Shown here piece by piece: positions 25,097-34,564 of a DNA stretch of 64,000 nucleotides. The translations under genes were made by a program, and so were the position numbers. Source of the DNA: Polynucleobacter sp. SHI8 (GTDB lineage Bacteria; Pseudomonadota; Gammaproteobacteria; Burkholderiales; Burkholderiaceae); NCBI RefSeq assembly GCF_027944005.1, contig NZ_AP027204.1:558001-622000 (forward strand), written 5' to 3'. Numbering within the stretch: the first letter of the stretch is position 1; each line of letters opens with the position of its first letter. A model generated the notes under the pieces. That model made no database searches. It saw only the letters and a program-made list of their open reading frames with translations, and was not told the DNA's origin.

Positions 25097-25126
25097 TTTA
25101 CAATTGAAAGAATTTAGGTTGATAAT
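25097..25126 (+). promoter_or_regulatory. Putative sigma70 promoter of the decarboxylase gene
   Basis: TTTACA (25097-25102), 18-base spacer and GATAAT (25121-25126), then AAAAGGAAA ahead of the ATG at 25163. Reasonable but unproven match. Confidence 0.4.
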
Positions 25127-25162
25127 AAGTCCAACTTAATAACCCTTTTTAAAAGGAAATCC

Positions 25163-27415
25163 ATGAAACTCAAATTTCCCATCGTTGTTATTGACGAAGA
25201 CTTTCGCTCAGAAAACATCTCAGGTTCTGGCATTCGTGATCTAGCCGAATCCATTCAAAACGAAGGTATGGAGGTTTTGGGTTTAACCAGCTATGGTGAT
25301 TTGACTTCATTTGCACAACAGGCAGCACGAGCTTCTTGTTTTATTTTGTCGATCGATGATGAGGAGTTTATTGATCCTGACCCAGAGGGCATGACAAAAA
25401 TCATTGAAGAAATCCGCTTGTTTGTAAAAGCGGTTCGTCGTCGTAATGAAGATATTCCAATCTTTTTGTATGGCGAAACCAAGACATCTAGACATATTCC
25501 GAACGATATTTTGCGCGAGTTGCATGGCTTTATTCACATGAATGAAGACACTCCAGAGTTTGTGGCACGTCACATCATTCGTGAAGCGAAGGTCTACTTA
25601 GATTCTTTAGCGCCACCATTTTTCAAATCACTCATTCATTACGCATCTGAGGGATCGTATTCTTGGCATTGCCCAGGTCACTCCGGCGGCGTCGCTTTTT
25701 TAAAGAGTCCAGTTGGACAAATATTCCATCAGTTTTTTGGTGAGAACATGCTTCGTGCCGACGTTTGTAATGCAGTTGAAGAGCTCGGGCAGTTGTTGGA
25801 TCATACAGGTCCTGTAGCCGCATCTGAGCGTAACGCGGCACGCATCTTTGGTGTTGATCATTTATATTTTGTGACCAACGGCACATCTACTTCCAATAAG
25901 ATTGTTTGGCATTCCACTGTAGCCCCAGGTGATGTCGTGATTGTAGATCGTAACTGTCATAAGTCAGTACTGCACTCGATCATGATGATGGGCGCCATCC
26001 CCGTATTTTTAATGCCAACGCGTAATAATTTCGGCATTATTGGCCCGATTCCGAAAGAAGAGTTTGAGTGGGCAAATATCCAAAAGAAGATTGATAACAA
26101 TCCATTTATTAAAGATAAAAATGTGATGCCGCGTGTTTTGACAATTACGCAAAGTACCTATGATGGCGTTGTGTATAACGTGGAGATGATTAAAGAGATG
26201 TTAGATGGAAGAGTGGACTCCCTGCACTTTGATGAAGCATGGCTGCCACATGCAACCTTCCATGATTTTTATAAAAACATGCATGCAGTAGGACGTGATC
26301 GAAATCGTCCAAAGAAAAGTTTAGTATTTGCAACACAATCGACGCACAAATTATTAGCGGGTATTTCTCAGGCATCGCAAATTTTGGTGCAAGACTCTGA
26401 AGATCGTAAATTAGATCCAACGTGTTTTAATGAATCGTATTTGATGCATACCTCAACGAGCCCTCAGTACGCCATTATTGCTTCATGTGACGTTGCAGCT
26501 GCAATGATGGAGCCACCAGGCGGTACTGCGCTTGTTGAGGAATCGATTGCTGAGGCTATTGATTTTCGTCGCGCCATGTTAAAAGTAGATGAAGAGTATG
26601 GACATGACTGGTGGTTCAAAGTTTGGGGCCCGGATCATTTATCTGACTCAGGTATTGGTGTTCAAGATGATTGGATTTTGCATAAAAATGATACTTGGCA
26701 TAACTTTGGCAATTTAGCTGAAGGCTTCAATATGCTTGATCCAATCAAGGCAACCGTAGTGACTCCTGGCATAGATATTGAAGGTAACTTTGGTGTAGAA
26801 GGTGTCCCTGCAAGTATCGTGACCAAGTATCTGGCTGAGCACGGCGTGATTGTTGAAAAAACCGGTTTATATTCTTTCTTTATCATGTTCACGATTGGGA
26901 TTACGAAAGGTCGTTGGAATACGCTCGTCGCGGAGTTACAGCAATTTAAAGACCATTACGACAAAAATATGCCAATTTGGCGTGTTTTGCCGGATTTTGC
27001 AACTAAGTTCCCGCAATATGAGCGCATGGGCTTAAAAGATGTTGCCAATAAAATCCATGATTTTTACAGAAGTCATGACGTGGCTCGGATGACCACTGAG
27101 ATGTATTTATCGGATATGATTCCTGCGATGCCTCCTTCAGAAGCTTTTGCAAAAATGGCACACCGTGATATTGAACGTGTGAATATTGACGATTTAGAAA
27201 ATCGCATTACAGCGATGTTAGTCACGCCATATCCACCGGGGATTCCGTTGCTCATACCCGGCGAACGTTTCAATAAAAGGATCGTGGATTATTTGAAATT
27301 TGCCAGAGAATTCAATGAGAAGTTCCCAGGCTTTGAAACTGACATTCATGGCTTGGTTAAAGAAGAAGTGCATGGTCGCAAGACTTACTTCGTGGATTGT
27401 GTGAAGAACACCTAA
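25163..27415 (+). CDS. PLP-dependent Orn/Lys/Arg decarboxylase
   Basis: Group III (prokaryotic Orn/Lys/Arg) decarboxylase of 750 residues, acting on arginine, lysine or ornithine to give agmatine, cadaverine or putrescine. The N-terminal wing (residues about 1-130) is followed by the PLP core: HCPGHSGGVAFLKSP, FVTNGTSTSNKIVWHS, LHFDEAWLPHATFHDFY and Lys396 in TQSTHKLLAGISQ, the cofactor lysine. The C-terminal domain includes MLVTPYPPGIPLLIPGERF, the substrate-channel segment. The substrate cannot be fixed from sequence alone; an arginine decarboxylase would fit the neighbouring argH and the cyanophycin genes. It converges with argH with only 4 bases between. Confidence 0.94.
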   Translation: MKLKFPIVVIDEDFRSENISGSGIRDLAESIQNEGMEVLGLTSYGDLTSFAQQAARASCFILSIDDEEFIDPDPEGMTKIIEEIRLFVKAVRRRNEDIPIFLYGETKTSRHIPNDILRELHGFIHMNEDTPEFVARHIIREAKVYLDSLAPPFFKSLIHYASEGSYSWHCPGHSGGVAFLKSPVGQIFHQFFGENMLRADVCNAVEELGQLLDHTGPVAASERNAARIFGVDHLYFVTNGTSTSNKIVWHSTVAPGDVVIVDRNCHKSVLHSIMMMGAIPVFLMPTRNNFGIIGPIPKEEFEWANIQKKIDNNPFIKDKNVMPRVLTITQSTYDGVVYNVEMIKEMLDGRVDSLHFDEAWLPHATFHDFYKNMHAVGRDRNRPKKSLVFATQSTHKLLAGISQASQILVQDSEDRKLDPTCFNESYLMHTSTSPQYAIIASCDVAAAMMEPPGGTALVEESIAEAIDFRRAMLKVDEEYGHDWWFKVWGPDHLSDSGIGVQDDWILHKNDTWHNFGNLAEGFNMLDPIKATVVTPGIDIEGNFGVEGVPASIVTKYLAEHGVIVEKTGLYSFFIMFTIGITKGRWNTLVAELQQFKDHYDKNMPIWRVLPDFATKFPQYERMGLKDVANKIHDFYRSHDVARMTTEMYLSDMIPAMPPSEAFAKMAHRDIERVNIDDLENRITAMLVTPYPPGIPLLIPGERFNKRIVDYLKFAREFNEKFPGFETDIHGLVKEEVHGRKTYFVDCVKNT

Positions 27416-27419
27416 TCCA

Positions 27420-28844
27420 CTAAGAATTTGCAATACTTGCTCTAACTTTAGCAATAGCCTCAATCACTCGTGCGGGCGCAGTGCCACCAATATGGCTGCG
27501 TCCTTGCACTGAGCCTTCAAGTGTTAACACCGAAAACACATCCTCACTCATCATGGCATCATTTGTGAGATGGCAAGCTTGTTTGAGATCAGCAAGACTC
27601 AGATCAGCTAAGTCAATCTGTTGAGCGGCACATACCTTCACTGCATTGGCAACTGCTTCATGAGCATCTCTAAACGCCATGCCTTTTTTGACTAGGTAAT
27701 CAGCTAAATCAGTCGCTGTTGCAAATCCTTTTTGCACCGCTTGACGCAGCGCCATTTCATTAAATGTAATGTGAGGCACCATATCAGCAAAAATGCGCAG
27801 GGTATCAATCAACGTATCTGCAGAGTCAAACAATGGTTCTTTATCTTCTTGGTTATCTTTGTTATAGGCAAGGGCTTGACCCTTCATCAGGGTTAAAAGA
27901 CTAATTAAATTACCATTGACTCGACCAGTTTTACCGCGAGCAAGTTCTGGCACATCAGGATTCTTCTTTTGTGGCATGATCGAACTACCGGTACAAAAGC
28001 GATCTGGTAATTGGATAAAGCCAAACTGTGGACTCATCCAAATAACGAGTTCTTCAGAAAAGCGCGAGATATGGGTCATGACTAAACTGGTACATGCACA
28101 AAACTCAATAGCAAAATCACGGTCTGATACCGCATCCAAGGAGTTTTCACAAACACCATCAAAGCCAAGGAGTTCAGCAACACGTTGACGATTGATTGGG
28201 TAGCTTGTGCCGGCTAATGCTGCAGAGCCTAGGGGTAAATAATTGAGTCTTTGACGACAATCCTTTAGGCGACTGACATCCCTGCCCAGCATTTCTACGT
28301 AGGCCATGAGGTGATGCCCGACGGTAATCGGTTGAGCAACTTGCAAATGGGTAAACCCAGGCATGATCATATGGGCATATTTTTCAGCGAGCGAGCAAAA
28401 GCCTAAACGAAGCTCTTGAAGTTGGTGAATGGACTGATCGATACTATCCCTTAACCACAAACGAATATCTGTCGCCACTTGATCGTTACGTGATCTTGCC
28501 GTATGTAAACGTTTACCAGCATCGCCGATTAATTGGGTTAATCTTGCTTCAATGTTGAGATGAACATCTTCCAGCTCCAATTTCCAAGTAAAATGACCTT
28601 GTTGGATATCTTGCAGAATTTGTTGAAGGCCTGAGCGAATCTTAGAGAAGTCATCTAAGTTGATGATGCCCTGTTCACTTAACATTTGAGCATGAGCCAA
28701 AGAGCCTTGAATATCGACTTCGGCCATGCGGTAATCGAAGCCGATGGAAGCGGTATATCGTTGAACAAGTTCCGAAACTGGTTCAGAAAAACGTGCTGAC
28801 CACGCTTGTGATTTATTATCGAGTGAATTATTGGATGATGACAT
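27420..28844 (-). CDS. argH: Argininosuccinate lyase
   Basis: Final step of arginine biosynthesis, splitting argininosuccinate to arginine and fumarate. The product starting at 28844 has 474 residues, the usual length; the frame is open to 28907, but the extra residues are unlike the family. Signature motifs are ARSRNDQVATDIRLWLR near residue 120, the GFTHLQVAQPITVGHHLMAY segment and the fumarase-superfamily loop GSSIMPQKKNPDVPELARG near residue 282. It starts in an ATG whose first two bases are shared with the hemC start on the other strand, so the two divergent genes have their promoters inside each other's coding sequence or none separate. Confidence 0.95.
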   Translation of the reverse strand: MSSSNNSLDNKSQAWSARFSEPVSELVQRYTASIGFDYRMAEVDIQGSLAHAQMLSEQGIINLDDFSKIRSGLQQILQDIQQGHFTWKLELEDVHLNIEARLTQLIGDAGKRLHTARSRNDQVATDIRLWLRDSIDQSIHQLQELRLGFCSLAEKYAHMIMPGFTHLQVAQPITVGHHLMAYVEMLGRDVSRLKDCRQRLNYLPLGSAALAGTSYPINRQRVAELLGFDGVCENSLDAVSDRDFAIEFCACTSLVMTHISRFSEELVIWMSPQFGFIQLPDRFCTGSSIMPQKKNPDVPELARGKTGRVNGNLISLLTLMKGQALAYNKDNQEDKEPLFDSADTLIDTLRIFADMVPHITFNEMALRQAVQKGFATATDLADYLVKKGMAFRDAHEAVANAVKVCAAQQIDLADLSLADLKQACHLTNDAMMSEDVFSVLTLEGSVQGRSHIGGTAPARVIEAIAKVRASIANS

Positions 28845-29799
28845 GAATATAAGTTTAATGCCCCCAGAGAGGTTAGTCATTGCTTCTCGTGAAAGTAGGC
28901 TTGCCATGTGGCAAGCAAATCACGTTCAAGCACTATTACAAGGATTATATCCAAGTTGTGAAATTACTATCCTCGGAATGACCACTAAAGGCGACCAAAT
29001 TCTGGATAAAAGCTTATCAAAAATTGGCGGCAAGGGCCTTTTTATTAAAGAATTAGAAAATGCTCTTCTAGAAGGTCACGCCGATTTGGCGGTTCATTCC
29101 CTAAAAGACGTTCCCATGGAAATGCCAGATGGTTTTGAATTAACGGCTATTTTGGAGCGTGAAGATCCTTCTGATGCATTTGTTTCTAATCAATATGACT
29201 CCCTAAAACAAATGCCCAAAGGCTCAAAACTTGGCACTTCCAGTTTAAGAAGAGAAGCTCAAGTTAAAAAGAATTTTCCCCATATAGAGGTTGTGCCACT
29301 GCGCGGCAATTTAGATACAAGGTTAGCTAAATTAGATCGAGGTGAGTTTGATGCAATGATTCTAGCTGCGGCAGGACTGACACGTCTAGAGCTTGCTTCT
29401 CGAATGAAGATGAAAATCTTACCGGAGGACATGTTGCCAGCCGCAGGTCAAGGAGCTTTGGGTATTGAAATACGATCCAATAATCAGAATCTAGCAGAGC
29501 AATTAAGCCCCTTGCGTGACGTATTAGCTACGTATCAAGTTACTGCTGAGCGTCAGGTCTCTAGACGGCTTGGAGGATCTTGTGAGATCCCGATTGCAGC
29601 CTATGCGACTTGGGATAATTACCAAACCACCCTACATCTCAAAGCGCTAGTGGCAAATATGGATGGGACACAGATCATTGAAGCGTCGTCGAGTGGCAAA
29701 GTAAAGGATTTTCAACAAGCAATTGATTTAGGGAATCTTGTAGCAGACTCCTTGATTCAAGATGGTGCTGAGCAATTGATTGCAGACTTAGGAAAGTAA
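28843..29799 (+). CDS. hemC: Porphobilinogen deaminase (hydroxymethylbilane synthase)
   Basis: Assembles four porphobilinogens into hydroxymethylbilane for haem, sirohaem and related tetrapyrroles. About 318 residues from 28843; an ATG at 28858 would give MPPERLVIASRESRLAMWQA, closer to the usual N-terminus, and is a good alternative. Motifs seen are VIASRESRLAMWQANHVQ, TKGDQILDKSLSKIGGKGLFIKELE, DLAVHSLKDVPME, GTSSLRREAQ, LRGNLDTRLAKLD and the dipyrromethane cofactor cysteine in GGSCEIPIAAYA. It heads the hemC-hemD-hemX-hemY operon. Confidence 0.96.
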   Translation: MNISLMPPERLVIASRESRLAMWQANHVQALLQGLYPSCEITILGMTTKGDQILDKSLSKIGGKGLFIKELENALLEGHADLAVHSLKDVPMEMPDGFELTAILEREDPSDAFVSNQYDSLKQMPKGSKLGTSSLRREAQVKKNFPHIEVVPLRGNLDTRLAKLDRGEFDAMILAAAGLTRLELASRMKMKILPEDMLPAAGQGALGIEIRSNNQNLAEQLSPLRDVLATYQVTAERQVSRRLGGSCEIPIAAYATWDNYQTTLHLKALVANMDGTQIIEASSSGKVKDFQQAIDLGNLVADSLIQDGAEQLIADLGK

Positions 29800-29809
29800 A
29801 TTCAAATCA

Positions 29810-30613
29810 ATGCAATTTGCCAAAATCCTGATTACTAGACCACACGCTCAGAACATCAAACTGCAAAAGCGCTTGTCTGAAATATTTTTAGAACATCAAA
29901 TTGAAGTTCCAATTATTTCTTTACCTCTGATTGAGATTGTGCCGGTTGATCAAGAAGGTTTAGCACAAGCTATGCACCGCGCATTATTACAAGCTAAATG
30001 GGTCAGTTTTGTAAGCCCTAACGCATTTTTGATGAGTGATCAACTTTTAAAAAAGCATGATTTAAAGTGGCCTTGTCATCTTCATGTAGCAGTAGTTGGC
30101 GGTGGAAGTGAGAAAAGTATCAGGGATGCTGGGATTTCTTTTCAGGAGATCGTCAAGCCAACTGATTCAGGTGCCTGGGACTCAGAAGGATTATGGCAAG
30201 CTTTACAAAATACGCAAGCTGATTGGAAAGATTGTCGCATGGTGATGATTCATGGTGAAGGCGGTAGAAATTTTCTCGCAGAGCATTTAACGGAAGCCGG
30301 GGCTCACATTGAAGAGTTTGCCGTCTACCAACGTCAAGCATTGTCTTTAGATCATCCCGCATGGAAGTTAGTCGATCCCAAGCAATCATCTCTATGGGTT
30401 TTTAATTCATCACAGGCCGGAGACTTTCTTGCGACCAGGTTGCCAGAATTAGGTATCGATCCTAGTTTCTTAAGCCATGACAAAGCTATTGTTTCTCATC
30501 CACGAATTGGTGCCAAAATGCAACAACTAGGATTGGGCTCTGTGGACATGATTGAGCCAGGAGATGAAGAGTTGATTAAAACCCTGCTTCATCTATGTAA
30601 AACAGCATTATGA
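29810..30613 (+). CDS. hemD: Uroporphyrinogen-III synthase
   Basis: Cyclises hydroxymethylbilane with inversion of ring D to uroporphyrinogen III. The 267-residue product shows the family's weak but recognisable pattern: ILITRPHAQNIKLQKRL at the N-terminus, WVSFVSPNAFLMSDQLL, VAVVGGGSEKSIRDAG, and MVMIHGEGGRNFLAEHLTEAGAHIEEFAVYQR in the middle. HemD proteins are highly divergent, so the call rests as much on its place 10 bases after hemC as on motifs. Confidence 0.92.
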   Translation: MQFAKILITRPHAQNIKLQKRLSEIFLEHQIEVPIISLPLIEIVPVDQEGLAQAMHRALLQAKWVSFVSPNAFLMSDQLLKKHDLKWPCHLHVAVVGGGSEKSIRDAGISFQEIVKPTDSGAWDSEGLWQALQNTQADWKDCRMVMIHGEGGRNFLAEHLTEAGAHIEEFAVYQRQALSLDHPAWKLVDPKQSSLWVFNSSQAGDFLATRLPELGIDPSFLSHDKAIVSHPRIGAKMQQLGLGSVDMIEPGDEELIKTLLHLCKTAL

Positions 30614-30656
30614 TGTAATGAGTAAAGTTAATCTTGATAGAGAAGAATAAAGCAGC

Positions 30657-31439
30657 ATGACTGATGCGCAACCATCCGAGGCCATAAAAGCCTCACCAAT
30701 TAAAAATCCAGCTCAGAATTGGCTATTGATGATTGGAGCGACCCTTGTGGTTCTTCTGATGATTTGGGGTGGAATGAAAATATATTCTTTATCGCAACAG
30801 ATCAAAAAAATAGAAGCAGTCTTAGCAACGAATAGTCAGCAATTGATTAACTTTAATCAAATCTTGGGACATGCACTAGATGTGCAGGCTGAGAATGTCA
30901 ATAGTTCTCCAGTGGGAATCAAAGCATCACTTGAGATATTTGAAAAATTAAATACTTTAAGTATCTTGGTTGAACAACTCCCTATCCGTCCGTTTGAACA
31001 ATCGCCATCTTCAGTAGTTTCTCAAGCTAAACAGGTTGTAGAGATGAATAAAACCTCGGTCAATGCTGAAATGAGATGGTGGGCTAGAGTAGGGAACTAT
31101 ATATTGGACCCTCTCAAGAATTACTTTAATCAATTGGTTAAGATCCAGGTAATGGACTCTAGTGTGACGCACTTAGCAATGACGGATTACAGTCAAAAAG
31201 TGTTGCGTGAAGAAATTTTAGTACGTCTATTAACCTCAAGAACTTTATTGCTCAATGGGCATATTAAACAAACAAGTCAAGAAGTCATGACGGTAAAAAA
31301 TTTAGTTGAAAAAAACTTCCTTCTGAATGATGTAAATACCCAGAAAGTGACGGAAGAAATTGAACTTATTCTTAAGAATTTACAAGAATTAGATAAAAAT
31401 GCATCTCCCAATCGTCAAGAGATAGGTGATAAAAAATAA
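30657..31439 (+). CDS. hemX: HemX-like membrane protein
   Basis: Protein of 260 residues with one N-terminal transmembrane helix (NWLLMIGATLVVLLMIWGGMKIYSL, residues about 21-45) and a long periplasmic part beginning with a helical, coiled-coil-like segment (QQIKKIEAVLATNSQQLINFNQ). It occupies the hemX position between hemD and hemY. Despite the traditional name (uroporphyrin-III C-methyltransferase) no methyltransferase motif is present, as in other HemX proteins. A scaffolding role in haem synthesis is a family assumption. The stop codon overlaps the hemY start by one base (TAATG). Confidence 0.87.
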   Translation: MTDAQPSEAIKASPIKNPAQNWLLMIGATLVVLLMIWGGMKIYSLSQQIKKIEAVLATNSQQLINFNQILGHALDVQAENVNSSPVGIKASLEIFEKLNTLSILVEQLPIRPFEQSPSSVVSQAKQVVEMNKTSVNAEMRWWARVGNYILDPLKNYFNQLVKIQVMDSSVTHLAMTDYSQKVLREEILVRLLTSRTLLLNGHIKQTSQEVMTVKNLVEKNFLLNDVNTQKVTEEIELILKNLQELDKNASPNRQEIGDKK

Positions 31440-32653
31440 TGCGTTTGATTAGTTGGTTAGCTATTTTAGCGATCACTGCAGTTCTCGCAGCTTGGTTATT
31501 TGCCAATAACCAAGGACATGTCACGATGTATTGGCGAATTTACCGAATTGACTTATCGATGAATCTTTTTATGATTCTTGGGTTTGTCGGGTTTTTTATT
31601 GTATTTAATTTTTTTAAAATTATTTCTCTTTTCATTGAATTACCGCTTCGAGCAAAGCATTATCGTCAACGTCAACTTGAATTAAGATCCCTGCAAGAAC
31701 TACAAAATTCAACTGAGCATTTATTTGCAGGACGATATGTAAAGTCCTTGAAGTCTGCGCAAGTGGCGATGGGGTTTGAGGGCACTTCACAAGTCAGTTA
31801 CATGCTGGCTGCTCAGGCGAGTCATCAAATGAAACAGTATGAAGACAGAGACCGCTGGTTGGAGCGAATTGAGGAGGAGCAATTTCAAACGACTAAGCTT
31901 ATTTTAAATGCGCAAATGTTGATTGATCAACGACAAGCACGTGATGCATTAAAAAGTTTAAGTCAAATCCAAAAGAGTGGTGCTCGACAATTTGTGGTTC
32001 AATCTTTGGCCATGCGGGCACATCAAATTTTGCAGCAATGGCCAGAAATGTTAAAGATTGCAAATAGTCTATTAAAAAAGAAATATTTGCCACCCGCTTT
32101 AGGTAAGGCCAGGATACATGAAGCATTAACGCAATGGATTAAAAGTGGTCGGATTTCTCAAGATGAATTACTCAAGCAATGGAATGAGTTTGATCCTGAG
32201 TTTCAAAAAAATCCCCAGTGGTTAAAGTTATTTGCCCAAGGATTTTTAATGGTTGGTAATTCAGATATGGCGAAAAGAATTTTAGATCATGCTTTAGAAC
32301 TTGCAGCGAATGAAGATTTATTGAGTGTATATCCTCAATGTGCAACCCATCCGCTTTCGAACACGCCAAGCCTTGGCTTGATTCAAAAGCTAGAGCATTG
32401 GATACAAAAAGATCCTGCTCATCCAGCGCTTCATTTAGCCTTGGGTCAATTATGTCAACATGGCCAATTATGGGGTAAAGCACTTTTTAGTTTTCAGCAA
32501 ACGCTTGACTCTTCACGGTCAACTCCAAAAATGAAGCTTAGTGCTGAATTAGGTATGATGCGCATCTATGAAAACATAGAAGACCATGAAAAAAGCGCAG
32601 TACATCAAAAAGAAGTATTGCGCCTCATGTTGGAATTACACCCTTCGGTTTAA
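31439..32653 (+). CDS. hemY: HemY-like TPR membrane protein
   Basis: Protein of 404 residues with two N-terminal transmembrane helices (LISWLAILAITAVLAAWLFANN and FMILGFVGFFIVFNFFKIISL) and a large tetratricopeptide-like C-terminal part (for example HPALHLALGQLCQHGQLWGKALFSFQQTLDSS). This is the proteobacterial HemY of the hemCDXY operon, unrelated to the Gram-positive protoporphyrinogen oxidase of the same name. It is thought to organise late haem synthesis enzymes; the exact role is uncertain. The last 4 bases overlap the convergent helicase gene. Confidence 0.9.
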   Translation: MRLISWLAILAITAVLAAWLFANNQGHVTMYWRIYRIDLSMNLFMILGFVGFFIVFNFFKIISLFIELPLRAKHYRQRQLELRSLQELQNSTEHLFAGRYVKSLKSAQVAMGFEGTSQVSYMLAAQASHQMKQYEDRDRWLERIEEEQFQTTKLILNAQMLIDQRQARDALKSLSQIQKSGARQFVVQSLAMRAHQILQQWPEMLKIANSLLKKKYLPPALGKARIHEALTQWIKSGRISQDELLKQWNEFDPEFQKNPQWLKLFAQGFLMVGNSDMAKRILDHALELAANEDLLSVYPQCATHPLSNTPSLGLIQKLEHWIQKDPAHPALHLALGQLCQHGQLWGKALFSFQQTLDSSRSTPKMKLSAELGMMRIYENIEDHEKSAVHQKEVLRLMLELHPSV

Positions 32654-34290
32654 CGTGGTTTAAACCCTGATTTGCTAAACGATTTAGTGGGTTTATCACG
32701 ACCAGCAAATCCTTCACCTCTTGGCTTGGTAAAGCGCTGTTCGGAAGTATTTGCATTCACTTTTGGTTTTGCTGGAAATTCACCAAAAGGCTTTGATGGA
32801 CTTTTGGCAAAGCTCTCCGTTTTAGGCTCAGATCTTCTCGCATCGCTGCGTTGACCTTTACCATATTTGCTATCTTTAAATTCCTGACCACTTGATGGGC
32901 TAGCTTCGCTAGCTTGACGTGGTTTTGGATTAGAAAAGCTACTTGTACGTGGTTCATTGTTGGTAAAGTTCGATTCACTGTTTGAGCGATTTGGAGCTCT
33001 GCTACGACCACCGCCACCTGAGCGATCGGAACGACCACTACCTCCGCCACCTGAGCGATCAGAACGACCGCCACCAGATCGTCCAGGACCGCCGGAGCGA
33101 CCACCAGGGCGAGAGCTACTCGATTCAGGTTTCTTTTGTGGCTCAAGTCCAGGAATAATAGAAGGCGTTAAAGTATTTTGTGTAAAGCGTTCAATCCCAC
33201 GAATCTTGACACGTTCGCTATGTAAGGCAATCGTAATTGCGATACCAGAGCGTCCAGCACGGCCAGTACGACCGATACGGTGCGTATAGTCTTCTGGTTT
33301 CATAGGAAGGCCAAAATTAATCACATGGCTAATGGTAGGAACATCAATACCACGAGCCGCAACATCGGTAGCTACCAAAATTTTGGTTACACCTTTGCGC
33401 AGAGAATCTAAGCGACGATTACGCACGGCTTGGGGCATCGCACCATGGAGTGCGCTTGCAGCAAAACCATCAGCACGCAAATTATCAGCAATATCTTCAC
33501 TTTCAATTTGGGTACTTGCAAATACAACCGCTTGGTCTAAACTTGGATCAGACAACCAGTGGCGCAGAATTTTATGTTTGTGCGACATGCTATCTGCCCA
33601 GTGCATCGTTTGCGTAATGTTGGTATGAACATCACCAGCATGAGCAAGCTCAATACGAGTAGGTTCATTCACTAATTCATTGGCAAGTTCCATAATTCTT
33701 GGTGCAAAAGTTGCGGAGAACATCATGGTTTGTTTGAGATTTTCACAGCGCTGATGGATATTTTCTAAATCTTCAGCAAATCCAAGATCGAGCATACGAT
33801 CTGCTTCATCAACAACAAGATGTTCCACTTTATCTAAGCGAATCGCACGACTATCATTTAAATCAATCAGTCGACCAGGTGTTGCAACTACGATTTGCGC
33901 ACCTTTTAGTGAGGCAATTTGTTTACCGTAAGGCATACCACCCATAATTGTGGCAATACGAATACCGCGCGCAAATTTAACAATTTCAATCGCATCTGCA
34001 GCAACCTGTTGCGCGAGTTCGCGAGTCGGGCAGAGAACTAAAATTTGCGGTTCTGCGCGACCTGGTACTGGTTTGCCATTTGGGTTGGCGATTAATAATT
34101 GATGAATCAGTGGAATCAAAAATGCAGCAGTTTTACCGCTACCCGTTTGACTACTCACCATTAAATCACCACCTTGAATGGCAGCGGGAATCACCTTCTC
34201 TTGAACTGGTGTGGCATTTTCAAAACCAAGTGCGGCTGTCGCCTCAAGAATGGCTGGGTGTAAATTTAACTCTTTAAAAGTAATAGGCAT
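32650..34290 (-). CDS. rhlE: DEAD-box RNA helicase (RhlE-like) with Arg/Gly/Ser-rich tail
   Basis: ATP-dependent RNA helicase of about 546 residues starting MPITFKELNLHP. Motifs in order: Q motif (FENATPVQEKVIPAAIQGGDLM), Walker A SSQTGSGKTAAF near residue 48, PTRELAQQ, TPGRLIDL, VVDEADRMLDLGF (DEAD), SATFAP, and RIGRTGRAGRSG in the second RecA domain. After about residue 375 the protein is low-complexity: repeats of SGG, GGR, RSDRS and PNRSNS, rich in Arg, Gly and Ser, which typically bind RNA. It may act in ribosome assembly or cold adaptation. The tail is encoded by tandemly similar DNA (about 33000-33110) and may vary in length. The leader is strongly structured. Confidence 0.94.
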   Translation of the reverse strand: MPITFKELNLHPAILEATAALGFENATPVQEKVIPAAIQGGDLMVSSQTGSGKTAAFLIPLIHQLLIANPNGKPVPGRAEPQILVLCPTRELAQQVAADAIEIVKFARGIRIATIMGGMPYGKQIASLKGAQIVVATPGRLIDLNDSRAIRLDKVEHLVVDEADRMLDLGFAEDLENIHQRCENLKQTMMFSATFAPRIMELANELVNEPTRIELAHAGDVHTNITQTMHWADSMSHKHKILRHWLSDPSLDQAVVFASTQIESEDIADNLRADGFAASALHGAMPQAVRNRRLDSLRKGVTKILVATDVAARGIDVPTISHVINFGLPMKPEDYTHRIGRTGRAGRSGIAITIALHSERVKIRGIERFTQNTLTPSIIPGLEPQKKPESSSSRPGGRSGGPGRSGGGRSDRSGGGGSGRSDRSGGGGRSRAPNRSNSESNFTNNEPRTSSFSNPKPRQASEASPSSGQEFKDSKYGKGQRSDARRSEPKTESFAKSPSKPFGEFPAKPKVNANTSEQRFTKPRGEGFAGRDKPTKSFSKSGFKPR

Positions 34291-34520
34291 ATAAATTCCC
34301 CGCAAGGGGATCTCCAAGTTGTAAGTACCGTAAATAGGTACAGGTCGTCAAAAGGCATCGACCATCAACATGAGGAGTAGGCGCTTCCCGAATTTCTAGG
34401 GAAATTATCCATAAGATCTAGATACGACTACGTCTTAAAGACTTACAGACATACCAAAAAGGTAATTTGTGTCAGCAGTGCTGGGGACGATGAAAATACT
34501 ACAGGAGCGACTATAGCACG
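34291..34520 (-). promoter_or_regulatory. Structured leader of the helicase gene with an SD-sequestering hairpin
   Basis: The intergenic region 34291-34564 has no ORF and, read on the minus strand, contains consecutive hairpins: TTCCC/GGGAA (34385-34403), GGTCG/CGACC (34343-34363), GTACC/GGTAC (34325-34341) and, immediately before the start codon, TCCCC/GGGGA (34297-34310) with a TTGC loop. The GGGGA arm is the only good Shine-Dalgarno, 6 bases from ATG, so the helix hides the ribosome site. A weak TACC/GGTA hairpin lies further upstream. The upstream end is estimated. Confidence 0.5.
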
Positions 34521-34564
34521 AATTACTCAGGGTTGTCCCTAATATATTGCTATTTTTAAAGAAA

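Noticed and set aside
32757..33289. Two ORFs of 110-129 codons over the helicase tail
   Set aside because: They are low-complexity shadows of the Gly/Arg/Ser-rich repeat coding region.
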